DNA of 64,000 nt from Conexibacter arvalis (GCF_014199525.1 NZ_JACHNU010000009.1:25253-89252), one strand, 5' to 3'; positions 1-8,819 are shown, counted from the first letter of the stretch. Notes: generated by a model from the letters alone, not told the origin. A program made the numbers and translations.

Positions 1-40
1 CATGCGCGGCAGTCCATCACGGGCGCCGGACGGAACGATG

Positions 41-54
41 CGAACAGACGTTCG
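41..54. promoter_or_regulatory. LexA-type SOS box
   Basis: The site reads CGAAC-AGAC-GTTCG, a perfect 5-bp inverted repeat with a 4-base spacer. This is the GAAC-N4-GTTC form of the Gram-positive/actinobacterial SOS box. It lies between the nadK stop (position 61) and a possible ATG at positions 3-1 on the minus strand, so it would control the gene just outside the left edge. In many actinobacteria recN, a classical SOS gene, follows nadK; that identity is inference. Confidence 0.5.
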
Positions 55-60
55 CGCCCG

Positions 61-924
61 CTAGGCCCCGCTCGCCAGCCGTCCGAACTTCTCGCGCAGG
101 CGGTGGTAGAAGCTGGCGCCGTGGGACTGGGCGAGGGTGCCGATCTCGTCTCTGAAGCGGGCCGACAGCGCGCCGCCGGGCTGCAGCTCGCAGACCGGGC
201 GGCCGTCGATCGAGACGTCGACCGGCTCCTCTCTGGAGCGGTTGCGGATCGTGATCGGGTCGGCCGGGGCGACGACGAGCGTGCGCGCCGTCAGCGAGTG
301 CGGGGCGATGTAGGAGACGGCCAGCCCCTCGACGCCCCACGCCATCACCGGGCCGCCGTTGGCGAGGTTGTAGCCGGTCGAGCCGGCCGGGGTGGCGACG
401 ACGAGGCCGTCGCAGCGGACGCGGGCGACCTCCTCCTCGCCGACCTCGACCGACAGGTCGGCGACGCGCAGGCCCTGCTGGCGGTGGAAGGAGACGTCGT
501 TCATCGCCAGCCACACGCCGCCGCCGCTCTGCGCCTCGATCCCCGGCAGCGTCAGCGTCTCGAACTCGCCGCGGAAGGCGTGGCGCAGGCCGCCGGCGAC
601 GTCGTCGGGGTCGACCGTCGCGAGGAAGCCGACCTCGCCGAAGTTGACGCCGAAGACCGGCACGCCGGTGCGCGCGTAGATCCGCAGCGCGTGGAGGATC
701 GTCCCGTCGCCGCCGAGCACGACGCAGAGGTCGACGTCGGGTGAGGGCGTCGCGTCGACCTCGATCCCCGGCTCGGCGCGCAGGTCGTGCTTGACGGTCT
801 CCTCCGGCGAGAAGCGCAGCGTGAAGCCGGCGGCGCGCGCGGCGGCGACCAGCTCGCCGAGCGCGGCGCTCGTCTCGATCGGGCGACGGTGCGTGAAGAC
901 CGTCGCGACCCTGCGCTCGCTCAT
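61..924 (-). CDS. nadK: NAD kinase
   Basis: 287 aa. It phosphorylates NAD to NADP in the cytosol using ATP or polyphosphate. The GGDGT nucleotide-binding motif is at about residues 71-75 and a GSTGYNLANGGP segment (the family's GSTAY-type motif) at about 181-192; an ND pair at about 142 stands where the family has NE/ND. Length is normal for the family. The ATG chosen (MSERRV) overlaps the stop of the upstream tlyA gene by four bases (ATGA), implying translational coupling. An open reading frame continues upstream, but it only re-reads tlyA in another frame. Confidence 0.95.
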   Translation of the reverse strand: MSERRVATVFTHRRPIETSAALGELVAAARAAGFTLRFSPEETVKHDLRAEPGIEVDATPSPDVDLCVVLGGDGTILHALRIYARTGVPVFGVNFGEVGFLATVDPDDVAGGLRHAFRGEFETLTLPGIEAQSGGGVWLAMNDVSFHRQQGLRVADLSVEVGEEEVARVRCDGLVVATPAGSTGYNLANGGPVMAWGVEGLAVSYIAPHSLTARTLVVAPADPITIRNRSREEPVDVSIDGRPVCELQPGGALSARFRDEIGTLAQSHGASFYHRLREKFGRLASGA

Positions 925-1703
925 CCCTCGACCTCCCGGGCCGCCGCTTCCAGATCGTCCACCGCGCCCGCGCGGCCGCCCTCGGCGAGCCGCACGAACG
1001 TCTCCTTGTTGCCCTTCGGTCCCGGCAGGCCCGACGAGACGTAGCCGAGCACCGCGGCGCCGTGCTCGCGCGCCGTCGCGCCGACCGCGACGAGCGCGGC
1101 GCGCCGGTCGGCGGCGTCGCGCACGACGCCGCCCTTGCCGACCTTCTCGCGGCCGACCTCGAACTGCGGCTTGACCATCGCGAGGCCGTCGAAGCGCTCG
1201 GCCATGGTCGCCAGCACCGCCGGCAGCACCTTCGTCAGCGAGATGAAGGAGACGTCGGCGACGAGCAGGTCGGGCGCGTACGGCAGCTCGTCGCGCTCCA
1301 GCCGGCGGGCGTTGCTGCGCTCCAGCACCGTCACCCGCTCGTCGGAGCGGATCCGCCAGTCGAGCTCGCCGTAGGCGACGTCGAGCGCGACGACGTGCGC
1401 GGCGCCGCGCTGCAGCAGGCAGTCGGTGAAGCCGCCGGTCGAGGCGCCGACGTCGAGCGCCCGCCGTCCGCTGACGTCGAGCCCGGTCGCGTCGAGCGCG
1501 TTGGCGAGCTTCGTGCCGCCGCGCGAGACGAACGCCGGCTGCGCCGTCACGTCGACCTCGACGTCGGCCGGCACGAGCTGGCCGGGCTTCTCCGCCCGCC
1601 GGCGCTCCCGGCCGAGCAGCACCTCCCCGGCGAGCACCGAGGCGGCGGCGCGCGAACGGGACGTGAAGATGCCCCGCTCGGCGAGCAGCGTGTCGAGTCG
1701 CAT
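921..1703 (-). CDS. tlyA: TlyA-family rRNA 2'-O-methyltransferase
   Basis: 260 aa from the ATG (MRLDTLL). An N-terminal S4 RNA-binding domain (about 1-60) is followed by an FtsJ-type Rossmann methyltransferase domain with the SAM-binding motif DVGASTGG at about 84-91 and a KPQFE segment in the C-terminal half. TlyA proteins methylate 16S and 23S rRNA and set capreomycin sensitivity in mycobacteria. A GTG four codons upstream is an alternative start. The neighbour nadK is coupled through a 4-base overlap; a tlyA-nadK pair is common in actinobacteria. Confidence 0.9.
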   Translation of the reverse strand: MRLDTLLAERGIFTSRSRAAASVLAGEVLLGRERRRAEKPGQLVPADVEVDVTAQPAFVSRGGTKLANALDATGLDVSGRRALDVGASTGGFTDCLLQRGAAHVVALDVAYGELDWRIRSDERVTVLERSNARRLERDELPYAPDLLVADVSFISLTKVLPAVLATMAERFDGLAMVKPQFEVGREKVGKGGVVRDAADRRAALVAVGATAREHGAAVLGYVSSGLPGPKGNKETFVRLAEGGRAGAVDDLEAAAREVEG

Positions 1704-1896
1704 CTTCGTCGTCACCGCGCGACACGCTACCGGCACCGGCACCCGAAGCTCACACCACCCTGCGCGAGCGCACGCGATCGCCCGTCCCGCAGGCGATCGC
1801 GCGATATGTGGCGAACGCCACGACGACGTCGAACGCGACCGTTCAGCTGTGCCGAAGCTCACACACCTTCCCGGTGCGCAGGCCCACGATGGAGCC

Positions 1897-2238
1897 ATGC
1901 TGACGGCGCTTCGCCCACTCTCCCTCCCCACCCACGGCGCGGTCGAGCTGCTGCTCGGCGTGCTCGCCCTCGCCGCCCCGTTCGCGCTCGGCTTCGGCCC
2001 GGCCGGCGTGCTCCTGTCAGGCCTGATCGGCGTGCTCGCGATCGGCCTCGCGCTCGACGCGACCCAGCCGCGGGCCGTCGCCGCGCACCAGGGCTTCGAC
2101 TACGGCCTCGCCTTCGGCGCGGTCGCCGTCGCGCTCCCGCTCGCGCTCGCGGGCGAGGGCACGGCGGCGCTCTTCGTCGCCCTGATCGGCGCCGCGCAGC
2201 TCGCGCTCAACGCCGGCACCCGCTACAGCGGCCGCTGA
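1897..2238 (+). CDS. small hydrophobic membrane protein
   Basis: 113 aa with about four hydrophobic segments separated by short polar loops, e.g. LLLGVLALAAPFALGF near residues 18-33 and a second pair between about 68 and 105. There is no signal peptide distinct from the first membrane helix and no catalytic motif that I recognise. A GGAG lies very close to the ATG. It is transcribed divergently from tlyA, and a strong hairpin follows about 40 bases after the stop, so it is probably monocistronic. Function unknown; it resembles the small membrane proteins with two-helix repeats common in this group only in general character. Confidence 0.65.
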   Translation: MLTALRPLSLPTHGAVELLLGVLALAAPFALGFGPAGVLLSGLIGVLAIGLALDATQPRAVAAHQGFDYGLAFGAVAVALPLALAGEGTAALFVALIGAAQLALNAGTRYSGR

Positions 2239-2275
2239 CCCGGCCGCCGCCGCGACCACCGACGCATCTCCCTCC

Positions 2276-2303
2276 GGAACGGCCCGCCTCGGCGGGCCGT
2301 TCC
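2276..2303 (+). terminator. hairpin terminator after the small membrane gene
   Basis: Perfect 13-bp inverted repeat (arms 2276-2288 and 2291-2303, GGAACGGCCCGCC and its complement) with only two bases between the arms, so the tip must open. No T-run follows, as is usual in very GC-rich actinobacteria. Confidence 0.6.
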
Positions 2304-2435
2304 GCGTCGCGGAGCCCTCCGACGTCGGCGATTCGTCCGCTCGCCGACCGCTTCGCTCCAGCGCACGGCGGCGCGGCCGACTGACAGGGATGCACTGACG
2401 CGGTGCGCGCGTCCCCGTCCCCAGTCCCCACCTCC

Positions 2436-3851
2436 ATGTCCCGAACCATCCCCCGCCTCGCCGCCGTCGCGGCGGCGTCGCTCCTGACGCTCGTCGCCGT
2501 CCCCGCCGCCTCGGCCGACGGCACCGTCCGCCTCGCCTCCGAGTCCTACACGGTCACCGAGGGCGACGGCTCCGCCGCGATCAAGGTCGTCCGCACCGAC
2601 GCCCGCCAGGCCGGCAGAGTCCGCTTCGGCGTCTGGTACGACCGCAGCGCGACCGCCCACCAGGACTACCAGCCGGTCAGCGGGCGCGTCGACTTCGCGC
2701 CCGGGCAGACCGAGGCGTTCTTCCACGTCCCGATCGTCGACGACGCGATCGTCGAAGGGCCCGAGACGGTCAAGGTCGGCCTCTACGGCCCGTACCCGAT
2801 GAAGCTCGGGACCCCAAACCGCGGCAAGCTGACGATCCTCGACAACGACGCCGTCAAGACCGAGCGCGACCCCCTCAACCCGCTGATGCTCGACGTCGCG
2901 CCGACCAACGGCAACCCGCTCCAGGGCGCGCGCTTCTTCGTCGACGAGGAGTGGGGACTCGCGCAGGTCGCGATCAGAAAGCACAAGCGCCGCCACCCGA
3001 AGGCCGCCGAGCAGCTGCGCGTGATCGCCGAGCAGCCCGAGACCAAGCGGTTCGGCACCTGGACCAAGCGGCCGCGGTTCGAGATCTCGACCTACCTCCA
3101 GCGCGTCCAGCAGACCGACCCGGGCTCGGTCCCGCTCGTCGCCACCTACCGGCTCAAGCATCTGCAGTGCGGTGGGGTCAGCGACTCGCGCAAGGACGTC
3201 GCCTCCTACAAGCGCTGGTACGACGAGTTCGCCGCCGGGATCGGCAACCAGCGGATCGTCCTCTTCTACGAGATCGACGCGCTGATCACGATGAAGTGCC
3301 TCTCGGCCAAGGGCCGCGCCGCGCGGATCGAGGAGCTCCGCTACGCGATCGACGTACTCTCGAAGCTGCCGCACGCGGTCGTCTACGTCGACGCCGGCTC
3401 CGGGCTCGCCCACGGCGCGCCCTACATCGCGGCGAAGCTGCGCCAGGTCGGGGTCCGCAAGATCCAGGGCTTCTTCACCAACGCGACCCACCAGAACTGG
3501 ACGAGCAAGGAGATCAGGTACGCACAGCAGCTGCGGCGGCTGACCGGTGGCAAGGCCCGCTTCGTCGTCAACACCTCCGGCAACGGCCGCGGCCCCGACG
3601 TGCCGAAGGACCGCGTCAAGCACGGCAACTCGTTCCGCTGCAACTCGCCGCAGAACGGCCTCGGCCCCAGACCGACCTCCGACGTGCCGGCGAGATACAC
3701 CGGCCTCGACGCGCTCGTGTGGATCGGCAACCCCGGCCGCTCGGCCGGCAGATGCGCGCTGAAGCTGTACAGACGCGTGCCGCCGACCGGCAGCTTCTGG
3801 CTCGAGTACGCGCTCAAGCTGATCGAGAACGCCAACCACGCGATCCGCTAG
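2436..3851 (+). CDS. secreted Calx-beta / GH6-like protein (paralogue 1)
   Basis: 471 aa. Signal peptide of about 27 residues ending ASA, one Calx-beta domain (about 30-138, with the DDAIVEGPE and LDNDA hallmarks), then a domain matching glycoside hydrolase family 6 in motif order: TYRLKHLQC (237-245), FYEIDAL (277-283), VYVDAG (316-321), RCN...GLGPRPT (401-414) and LVWIGNPGRSAG (427-438). GH6 enzymes are inverting cellulases. The central Asp (D281, EPD motif) is kept, but the Asp before the first Cys is Gln244, and the E and D of the PGESDG loop are Arg435 and Ala437. Cellulase activity is therefore doubtful. The ATG at 2436 places the signal peptide correctly; a GTG at 2403 adds 11 residues. 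Paralogue of the next gene. Confidence 0.85.
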   Translation: MSRTIPRLAAVAAASLLTLVAVPAASADGTVRLASESYTVTEGDGSAAIKVVRTDARQAGRVRFGVWYDRSATAHQDYQPVSGRVDFAPGQTEAFFHVPIVDDAIVEGPETVKVGLYGPYPMKLGTPNRGKLTILDNDAVKTERDPLNPLMLDVAPTNGNPLQGARFFVDEEWGLAQVAIRKHKRRHPKAAEQLRVIAEQPETKRFGTWTKRPRFEISTYLQRVQQTDPGSVPLVATYRLKHLQCGGVSDSRKDVASYKRWYDEFAAGIGNQRIVLFYEIDALITMKCLSAKGRAARIEELRYAIDVLSKLPHAVVYVDAGSGLAHGAPYIAAKLRQVGVRKIQGFFTNATHQNWTSKEIRYAQQLRRLTGGKARFVVNTSGNGRGPDVPKDRVKHGNSFRCNSPQNGLGPRPTSDVPARYTGLDALVWIGNPGRSAGRCALKLYRRVPPTGSFWLEYALKLIENANHAIR

Positions 3852-3933
3852 GCGCCAACAACCGGCGCCTGCGGACGCCGCGCTCCGGTCGCTCCCCGCG
3901 ATCCGGAATCCCTGCAAGGCAAACATTTCCCAA

Positions 3934-3966
3934 ACCGTCCCATCGCTGCCTGAGCGGTGGGACGGT
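3934..3966. terminator. hairpin between the two GH6-like paralogues
   Basis: Inverted repeat with perfect 9-bp outer arms (ACCGTCCCA at 3934-3942, TGGGACGGT at 3958-3966) and further imperfect pairing inside. It lies 83 bases after the first paralogue's stop and 80 bases before the second start. It could end transcription or attenuate read-through. Confidence 0.5.
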
Positions 3967-4046
3967 GTCCGTGTACGGACGTGTGCACGAGGAGGGCACG
4001 GGTAACTTCCCGGCGGATTTCCCGACGACTGGGAGGCCGTCGAGCC

Positions 4047-5438
4047 ATGTCCCTCCGCAAGCTGCTCATCCTGCCGTGCCTGGCGCTGCCCGCGCTCGCC
4101 GTCGCCCCGGCCGTCGCCGGGGCGGCCGTCCGCCTCACCTCGACGACGTTCACCGTCGAGGAGGGCGCCGGCGCCGCGACGATCACCTTCACCCGCGACG
4201 ACCCGTCGCGGCGCGGCGAGGTCCGCTACGGCGCCTGGCACAGAAGCGCCCAGCCGCACCACGACTACAAGCCGGTGAAGGGACGGGTCGACCTCGCCCC
4301 CGGCCAGCGCGAGGGCTCCTTCCAGGTCCCGATCGTCGACGACCCGCTCGTCGAGCCGAAGGAGACGATCGCGGTCGGCATCTTCGGCACCTACCCGGAG
4401 AGAGTCGGCAGACCGTCGCGGGCGCTGCTGACGATCGTCGACGACGACGCGATCTCGACCGAGCGCGACCCGGTCAACCCGCTCGGGCTGAACCCGCCCC
4501 CGCCCGGCGGCAACCCGCTGCACGGCGCCCGCTTCTACACCAACCCGCCCGCGACGCTGGCCGGCACGGTCGCGCGCAGAATCCGGCGCAAGCGGCCGGC
4601 CGCGGCGAGAGCGCTGTCGGTGATCGCCGAGCAGCCGGAGGCGAAGCGGTTCGGCAGCTGGAACAGGAAGCCCGGCCACGCCGTCGCGCAGTGGCTGTCG
4701 GCTGCCCACCACCACGATCCCGACGAGGTCCCGCTGCTGGCGACCTACCGGCTGCGCCACCGCAGCTGCGGCGGCGTCGGCGACAGCCGGCGCGAGGCGG
4801 CCCGCTACAAGGAGTGGTACCGCAAGTTCGCCCAGGGGGTCGGCAACCAGCGGGTGGTGATCTTCTACGAGATCGACGCGCTGATCACCGTCAAGTGCCT
4901 CTCCCGCCGCGGCCTGCGCACCCGCATCGACGAGATGCGCTCGGCGATCGCGACGCTGGCGGCGCTGCCGCGCGCGGTCGTCTACGTCGACGCCGGCGCC
5001 AGCGACGCCCGTCCGCCCCAGAACATGGCCAAGCTGCTGCGCAAGGTCGGCGTCGGGCGGATCCAAGGCTTCTACACCAACGCCACCCACCAGAACAAGA
5101 CGCTGCGCGAGATCAAGTACGCGAACAAGATCTCGGCGCGCATCGGCGGCAAGCACTACGTGATCAACACGGCGACCAACGGCAAGGGCGCGCTGCGGCC
5201 GAGAAACCGCGTCCGCTACGGCAACTCGATCCGCTGCAACGCCCCCGACCGCGGCCTCGGGCCGAAGCCGACGTGGAACGTGCCGGCCCGCTTCGGCCGC
5301 CTCGACGGGGTCTTCTGGATCGGCAACCCCGGCCGCTCGGCCGGCAGCTGCGGCAGACTCGACGCGCCGGCCGGCAGCTTCGCGCTCAGCTACGCGCTCG
5401 AGCTGATCAAGAACGCCAACTTCCGCCTGCCGCGCTGA
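4047..5438 (+). CDS. secreted Calx-beta / GH6-like protein (paralogue 2)
   Basis: 463 aa, the same architecture as its upstream neighbour: signal peptide (about 1-26), Calx-beta domain (about 27-135), GH6-like domain (about 155-460). The motifs again are TYRLRHRSC, FYEIDAL, VYVDAG, GLGPKPT and FWIGNPGRSAG. The Asp of EID (D277) is retained; the Asp before Cys241 is Ser240 and the PGESDG acidic pair is Arg430/Ala432, as in paralogue 1. A GGGAGG 10 bases before the ATG supports this start. Tandem duplication with shared active-site changes suggests a conserved, non-classical role such as glycan binding or a different glycosidase chemistry. Confidence 0.85.
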   Translation: MSLRKLLILPCLALPALAVAPAVAGAAVRLTSTTFTVEEGAGAATITFTRDDPSRRGEVRYGAWHRSAQPHHDYKPVKGRVDLAPGQREGSFQVPIVDDPLVEPKETIAVGIFGTYPERVGRPSRALLTIVDDDAISTERDPVNPLGLNPPPPGGNPLHGARFYTNPPATLAGTVARRIRRKRPAAARALSVIAEQPEAKRFGSWNRKPGHAVAQWLSAAHHHDPDEVPLLATYRLRHRSCGGVGDSRREAARYKEWYRKFAQGVGNQRVVIFYEIDALITVKCLSRRGLRTRIDEMRSAIATLAALPRAVVYVDAGASDARPPQNMAKLLRKVGVGRIQGFYTNATHQNKTLREIKYANKISARIGGKHYVINTATNGKGALRPRNRVRYGNSIRCNAPDRGLGPKPTWNVPARFGRLDGVFWIGNPGRSAGSCGRLDAPAGSFALSYALELIKNANFRLPR

Positions 5439-5472
5439 GCCGGCGGCGCTGCCCGGCCGCTCGGCGGCAGCG

Positions 5473-5497
5473 GCCCGCCGGCTGCCCGCCGGCGGGC
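5473..5497. terminator. bidirectional hairpin between convergent genes
   Basis: 10-bp perfect stem (5473-5482 GCCCGCCGGC with 5488-5497 GCCGGCGGGC) and a 5-base loop, midway between the convergent ends of the second GH6-like gene and the DUF11 gene. It is placed to serve both. Confidence 0.55.
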
Positions 5498-5538
5498 GGC
5501 CGGGGCGCTGACCCCGGCCACCCGCACGAAGCGGTCGG

Positions 5539-8500
5539 TCAGCCGGTCACGCCGCCGGCCTTGACCTGGCCGGCCGCGACCGTCACCGCGCGCTTGGCGC
5601 GGACGATCGCCGCGCCGGGCGCCGTCGCGGTCGCCGTGTTGACCTTGCGCCCGGCGGCGCCTCTCAGCACGCGGGCGGCGAAGGTGATCCGCTTCGTCGC
5701 CCCGGCGCCGAGGCGCTGGATCGTCCAGCAGTGGGCGCCGCGCCGCAGCGTCGCTCTCGGCGCGGAGCGGACCAGCGCGATGCCGGACGGCAGGCGGTCG
5801 CAGACGCGCACGCCGCGCAGCGCGAAGCCGCTGGCGTTGGTGACGCGCAGCGTGTAGCGCAGCTGGCCGCCGGCGCGCACGACCTGGCGATCGGCGCTCT
5901 TGCGCAGGCGCAGCAGCCCGCGGACCTTCGTCGTCGCGCGGCCGAGGTTGTCGCCGGCGTTCGGGTCGGGCTCGTTCCCGGTCACGCTCGCGGCGTTGCG
6001 CAGCGTGCCCGCCGCGCGCGGCTGGACGACGATCGCGATCCGCGCCTCGGCGCCCGGCGCCAGCGTGCCGAGCTGGCAGCGGATCGGCACCGTGCGGGTG
6101 CAGCTCCCCGTCGTCGGCCGGACCGAACGGACCTTCACGGGGAGGCTCGGCGTGTCGAGCACCTCGACCCCGGTCGCGGTCCCCGGGCCCTTGTTGGTGA
6201 CGACCAGCGTGTACCTGATCGCTCTCGCCCCGACGACGCGGCCGCGGTCGGCCCGCTTGACGATCGCGAGGTCGGCCTCCTGCGGGATCGCCGGCGGCGC
6301 CTCAGGCGTCGGCGGCACCGGCGGCTCGACGCTCGGGACTCTCGTCGTCGTTCTGTTGTTCGGCGTTCTCGGATCCTCCTGGTCGCCCTCGACCTCGGCG
6401 CCGTTGACGAGCTCGCCGGGGGCGTCGGCGCGGGCCGAGACGAGCACCTGCGCCGTCCCGCCGGAGGCCACTCTGCCGATCGCGCAGGTGACGGTCGCGC
6501 CCTGCAGGGTGCAGCGGCCCTGGCTCGCCTCCGCCGACAGCAGCGTCAGGCCGCTGCCGGCGGTGTCGGTCACCGTCACGCCGGTGGCGTCGCTGGGGCC
6601 GGCGTTGCGGACGACCAGCGTGTAGAACAGCTGCTGCCCGACGAGCACGCGCTCGACCGACGGCTGCTTGACGATCGACAGGTCGGCGCGCGGCTCCAGC
6701 GGCACTCTGCGGGTGCTTCTGTTGTTGCCCGGGTCGGGATCTCTCGTGTCGCTGGTGACCGTGGCGGTGTTGTCGATCCGTCTGTCGACGGAGCTGGCGA
6801 CTCTGACGACGATTCTGAAGCTGGTCGTCGCGCCGGCGGCCAGCGTGTCGACCGTGCAGGTGACGGTGCCGCGGGCCAGTCTGCACGCTCTGTCGGACGA
6901 GACATGGCTCACGCCGGCCGGCAGCGGATCGCTGACGACGACGTTTCTCGCCGTGCTCGGGCCGTGGTTGGCGACCTCGAGCGTGTAGGTGATCCGCTCG
7001 CCGGGGATCGCTCTCGCCCGGTTGGCTCTCTTCACGATCGAGAGGTCGGCGAGCTCCTCGATCGGGGTCGGGGGCGTCGAGCGGTTGTTGCCGGGGTCGG
7101 GATCGGGCGTTCTGCCCGTCACCGTCGCCTCGTTGACGATCGTGCCGGTCGCCGAGGCGGCGACGGTCGTGCCGATCTGGATGGTCTGGACCGCGCCCGG
7201 CGCCAGCGCGCCGAGCGCGCAGCTGACGACCTGGCCGCTCGCGGTGCAGCCGGCCGGCACGCTCGTGACCGTCAGCTGGGACGGCAGGGTGTCGGCGACG
7301 ACGACGTCGCGGGCGGTGCTGGGGCCGTCGTTGCGGACGGTCAGCGTGTAGTCGAGCGGCTGACCGGGATGGGCCGGGCTGGCGCTCGGCACCTTGACGA
7401 TCGAGAGGTCGGCGGAGCAGACGACCCGCGCGAGCGTCTCGTCGCCGGGGTCGACGGTCGTCGGATCGTCGGAGTCGACCGTGATCGGCGGGAGCGCCCC
7501 GACGGTCAGCGTGCCCTGCGCCTGGTTGGCGGCGTTCACGTCGCAGCCGTGATCGGGGCTGACCCGGACGCGCGCGGTGATCGTGACCGTCTCGCCCGGC
7601 ATGATCGGACCGCTGACGGTGAGCGTGTCGCTGTCGGCGTAGCTGCTCGGCGTGCCGAAGGCGGTCGGGTCGACCGTGACGCCGCCCGGCACGTAGCTCA
7701 TGCCGGCCGGGAGCACGTCGGAGAATCTGAGCGTGCCGGCCTGCAGCGCGCGGCTGGTCGCGCGGTAGGTGTAGACCAGCTCGCCACCGGCCGTCACGGT
7801 GCGCGGGCTGACGTCCTTGGTCAGCGCCAGGCCGTTGGCGCAGGAGGCGGCGTCGACGTTGCTGGCCGCCGGCGCGGGGCCGAGCGCGTCGATCGTCTGG
7901 CCGGCGATGTCGATCGCGAAGATCGCCTGCGGCACGGTCGCGGTGTTGTTGTACGCGAGCAGCGTGCCGTCGGGCAGGAACCACTGGCCGCCGGCGATGT
8001 GGCCCGGCGCGACGATCGGGCCGGCGGTCACCGTGCCGGTCGCGAGGTCGACGATCAGCTCGTGGGTGCCGGCGCCCTTCGTCGTGTAGAGCTTGCCGTC
8101 GATCGGGCTGACGGCGACGTCGGCGCCGACGACCGAGGCGTCGGCGGCCGAGAGGGTTCTGACGACTCTCGGCGTCGGGCCGGAGATGTCGTAGATCGCG
8201 CCGGTGGTCGTCGCGTTGCCCCAGACGAAGAAGGTCCCGTCGGCGAGGATCGCGCCGACGATCATCGCGTGGGTCGGCGCGCCCACGGGCTGCCCGATGT
8301 CGGTGAACAGCGGTCTGCCGGAGCCGTCATTCTCGATGCGGACGAGGCTTCTGCTGGTGTTGTCGACGGCGTACATGAAGCCGTCGTGCGGGCGGAAGGC
8401 GAGCGCGTTGATGTGCGTGCCGGTCGTCTGCCCCAGCGTCGTCAGCGCATACGAGCCGTCCGGCTGTCTGTCGGCGCGCTGGAAGAGCGTGTTGCCGCCG

Positions 8501-8697
8501 GTGCCTCTCGTGTCGAACTGCGTCACGTACCCGGCCGCGTCGCAGCTCCAGGGCGCCGCGCTCGCCGCGGGCGCCGCGGCCCCGGCGGCGACCGTCATCA
8601 GCGCGGCAGCGAGCGCGGCGCGGCGGACGCGCCGTCTGCGGCCACGCGGCACCGTGGGCGCGGCCCCTCCCGCGCCTCTCCGCAAGATCCTTGCCAT
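5539..8697 (-). CDS. large secreted DUF11-repeat surface protein
   Basis: 1052 aa. A basic, long signal peptide (about 1-48, ending ASA) leads into a roughly 220-residue region with regularly spaced blade-like strands (DUF6923/propeller-like), then about six tandem DUF11 (Ig-like) domains of about 115 residues. The domains recognisably begin DLSIVK or DLAIVK and carry YTLxVxNxGP and SDPLPAG-type strands. No LPXTG motif or C-terminal membrane helix is visible, so it is released or held non-covalently. The ATG is supported by GGGAGA seven bases upstream; an open frame continues 50 codons further but lacks such support. Many Arg codons here are AGA. Probable cell-surface or adhesion protein; precise role unknown. 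Confidence 0.85.
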   Translation of the reverse strand: MARILRRGAGGAAPTVPRGRRRRVRRAALAAALMTVAAGAAAPAASAAPWSCDAAGYVTQFDTRGTGGNTLFQRADRQPDGSYALTTLGQTTGTHINALAFRPHDGFMYAVDNTSRSLVRIENDGSGRPLFTDIGQPVGAPTHAMIVGAILADGTFFVWGNATTTGAIYDISGPTPRVVRTLSAADASVVGADVAVSPIDGKLYTTKGAGTHELIVDLATGTVTAGPIVAPGHIAGGQWFLPDGTLLAYNNTATVPQAIFAIDIAGQTIDALGPAPAASNVDAASCANGLALTKDVSPRTVTAGGELVYTYRATSRALQAGTLRFSDVLPAGMSYVPGGVTVDPTAFGTPSSYADSDTLTVSGPIMPGETVTITARVRVSPDHGCDVNAANQAQGTLTVGALPPITVDSDDPTTVDPGDETLARVVCSADLSIVKVPSASPAHPGQPLDYTLTVRNDGPSTARDVVVADTLPSQLTVTSVPAGCTASGQVVSCALGALAPGAVQTIQIGTTVAASATGTIVNEATVTGRTPDPDPGNNRSTPPTPIEELADLSIVKRANRARAIPGERITYTLEVANHGPSTARNVVVSDPLPAGVSHVSSDRACRLARGTVTCTVDTLAAGATTSFRIVVRVASSVDRRIDNTATVTSDTRDPDPGNNRSTRRVPLEPRADLSIVKQPSVERVLVGQQLFYTLVVRNAGPSDATGVTVTDTAGSGLTLLSAEASQGRCTLQGATVTCAIGRVASGGTAQVLVSARADAPGELVNGAEVEGDQEDPRTPNNRTTTRVPSVEPPVPPTPEAPPAIPQEADLAIVKRADRGRVVGARAIRYTLVVTNKGPGTATGVEVLDTPSLPVKVRSVRPTTGSCTRTVPIRCQLGTLAPGAEARIAIVVQPRAAGTLRNAASVTGNEPDPNAGDNLGRATTKVRGLLRLRKSADRQVVRAGGQLRYTLRVTNASGFALRGVRVCDRLPSGIALVRSAPRATLRRGAHCWTIQRLGAGATKRITFAARVLRGAAGRKVNTATATAPGAAIVRAKRAVTVAAGQVKAGGVTG

Positions 8698-8790
8698 CGT
8701 GTCTCCCGTCGTCGCGGGCCGACGGCATCCAGCCTCGGCCCATGTCGAAACACGGCCCCGCCGCTGCGACCGCGAGGCCCACCAGCGGCC

Positions 8791-8819
8791 ATCATAGTGA
8801 CAAGGAGTCGAAGCGGTAA
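8791..8819 (-). promoter_or_regulatory. promoter of the DUF11 gene
   Basis: Minus-strand -35 TTACCG (8814-8819) and -10 TATGAT (8791-8796) with a 17-base spacer, about 90 bases upstream of the start codon. The -10 is close to consensus. Confidence 0.5.

Noticed and set aside
1..3. Start codon of recN at the window edge
   Set aside because: Only an ATG triplet on the minus strand is visible; the gene itself is outside the window, so it is not annotated as a CDS.
2223..5156. A 977-codon open frame on the minus strand opposite the GH6-like genes
   Set aside because: It lacks any domain and mirrors third-position GC bias of the real genes; signal peptides and motifs are on the plus strand.
2436..5438. 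The two GH6-like genes as pseudogene copies
   Set aside because: Both are full length with signal peptides, and the active-site changes are shared, not random decay.
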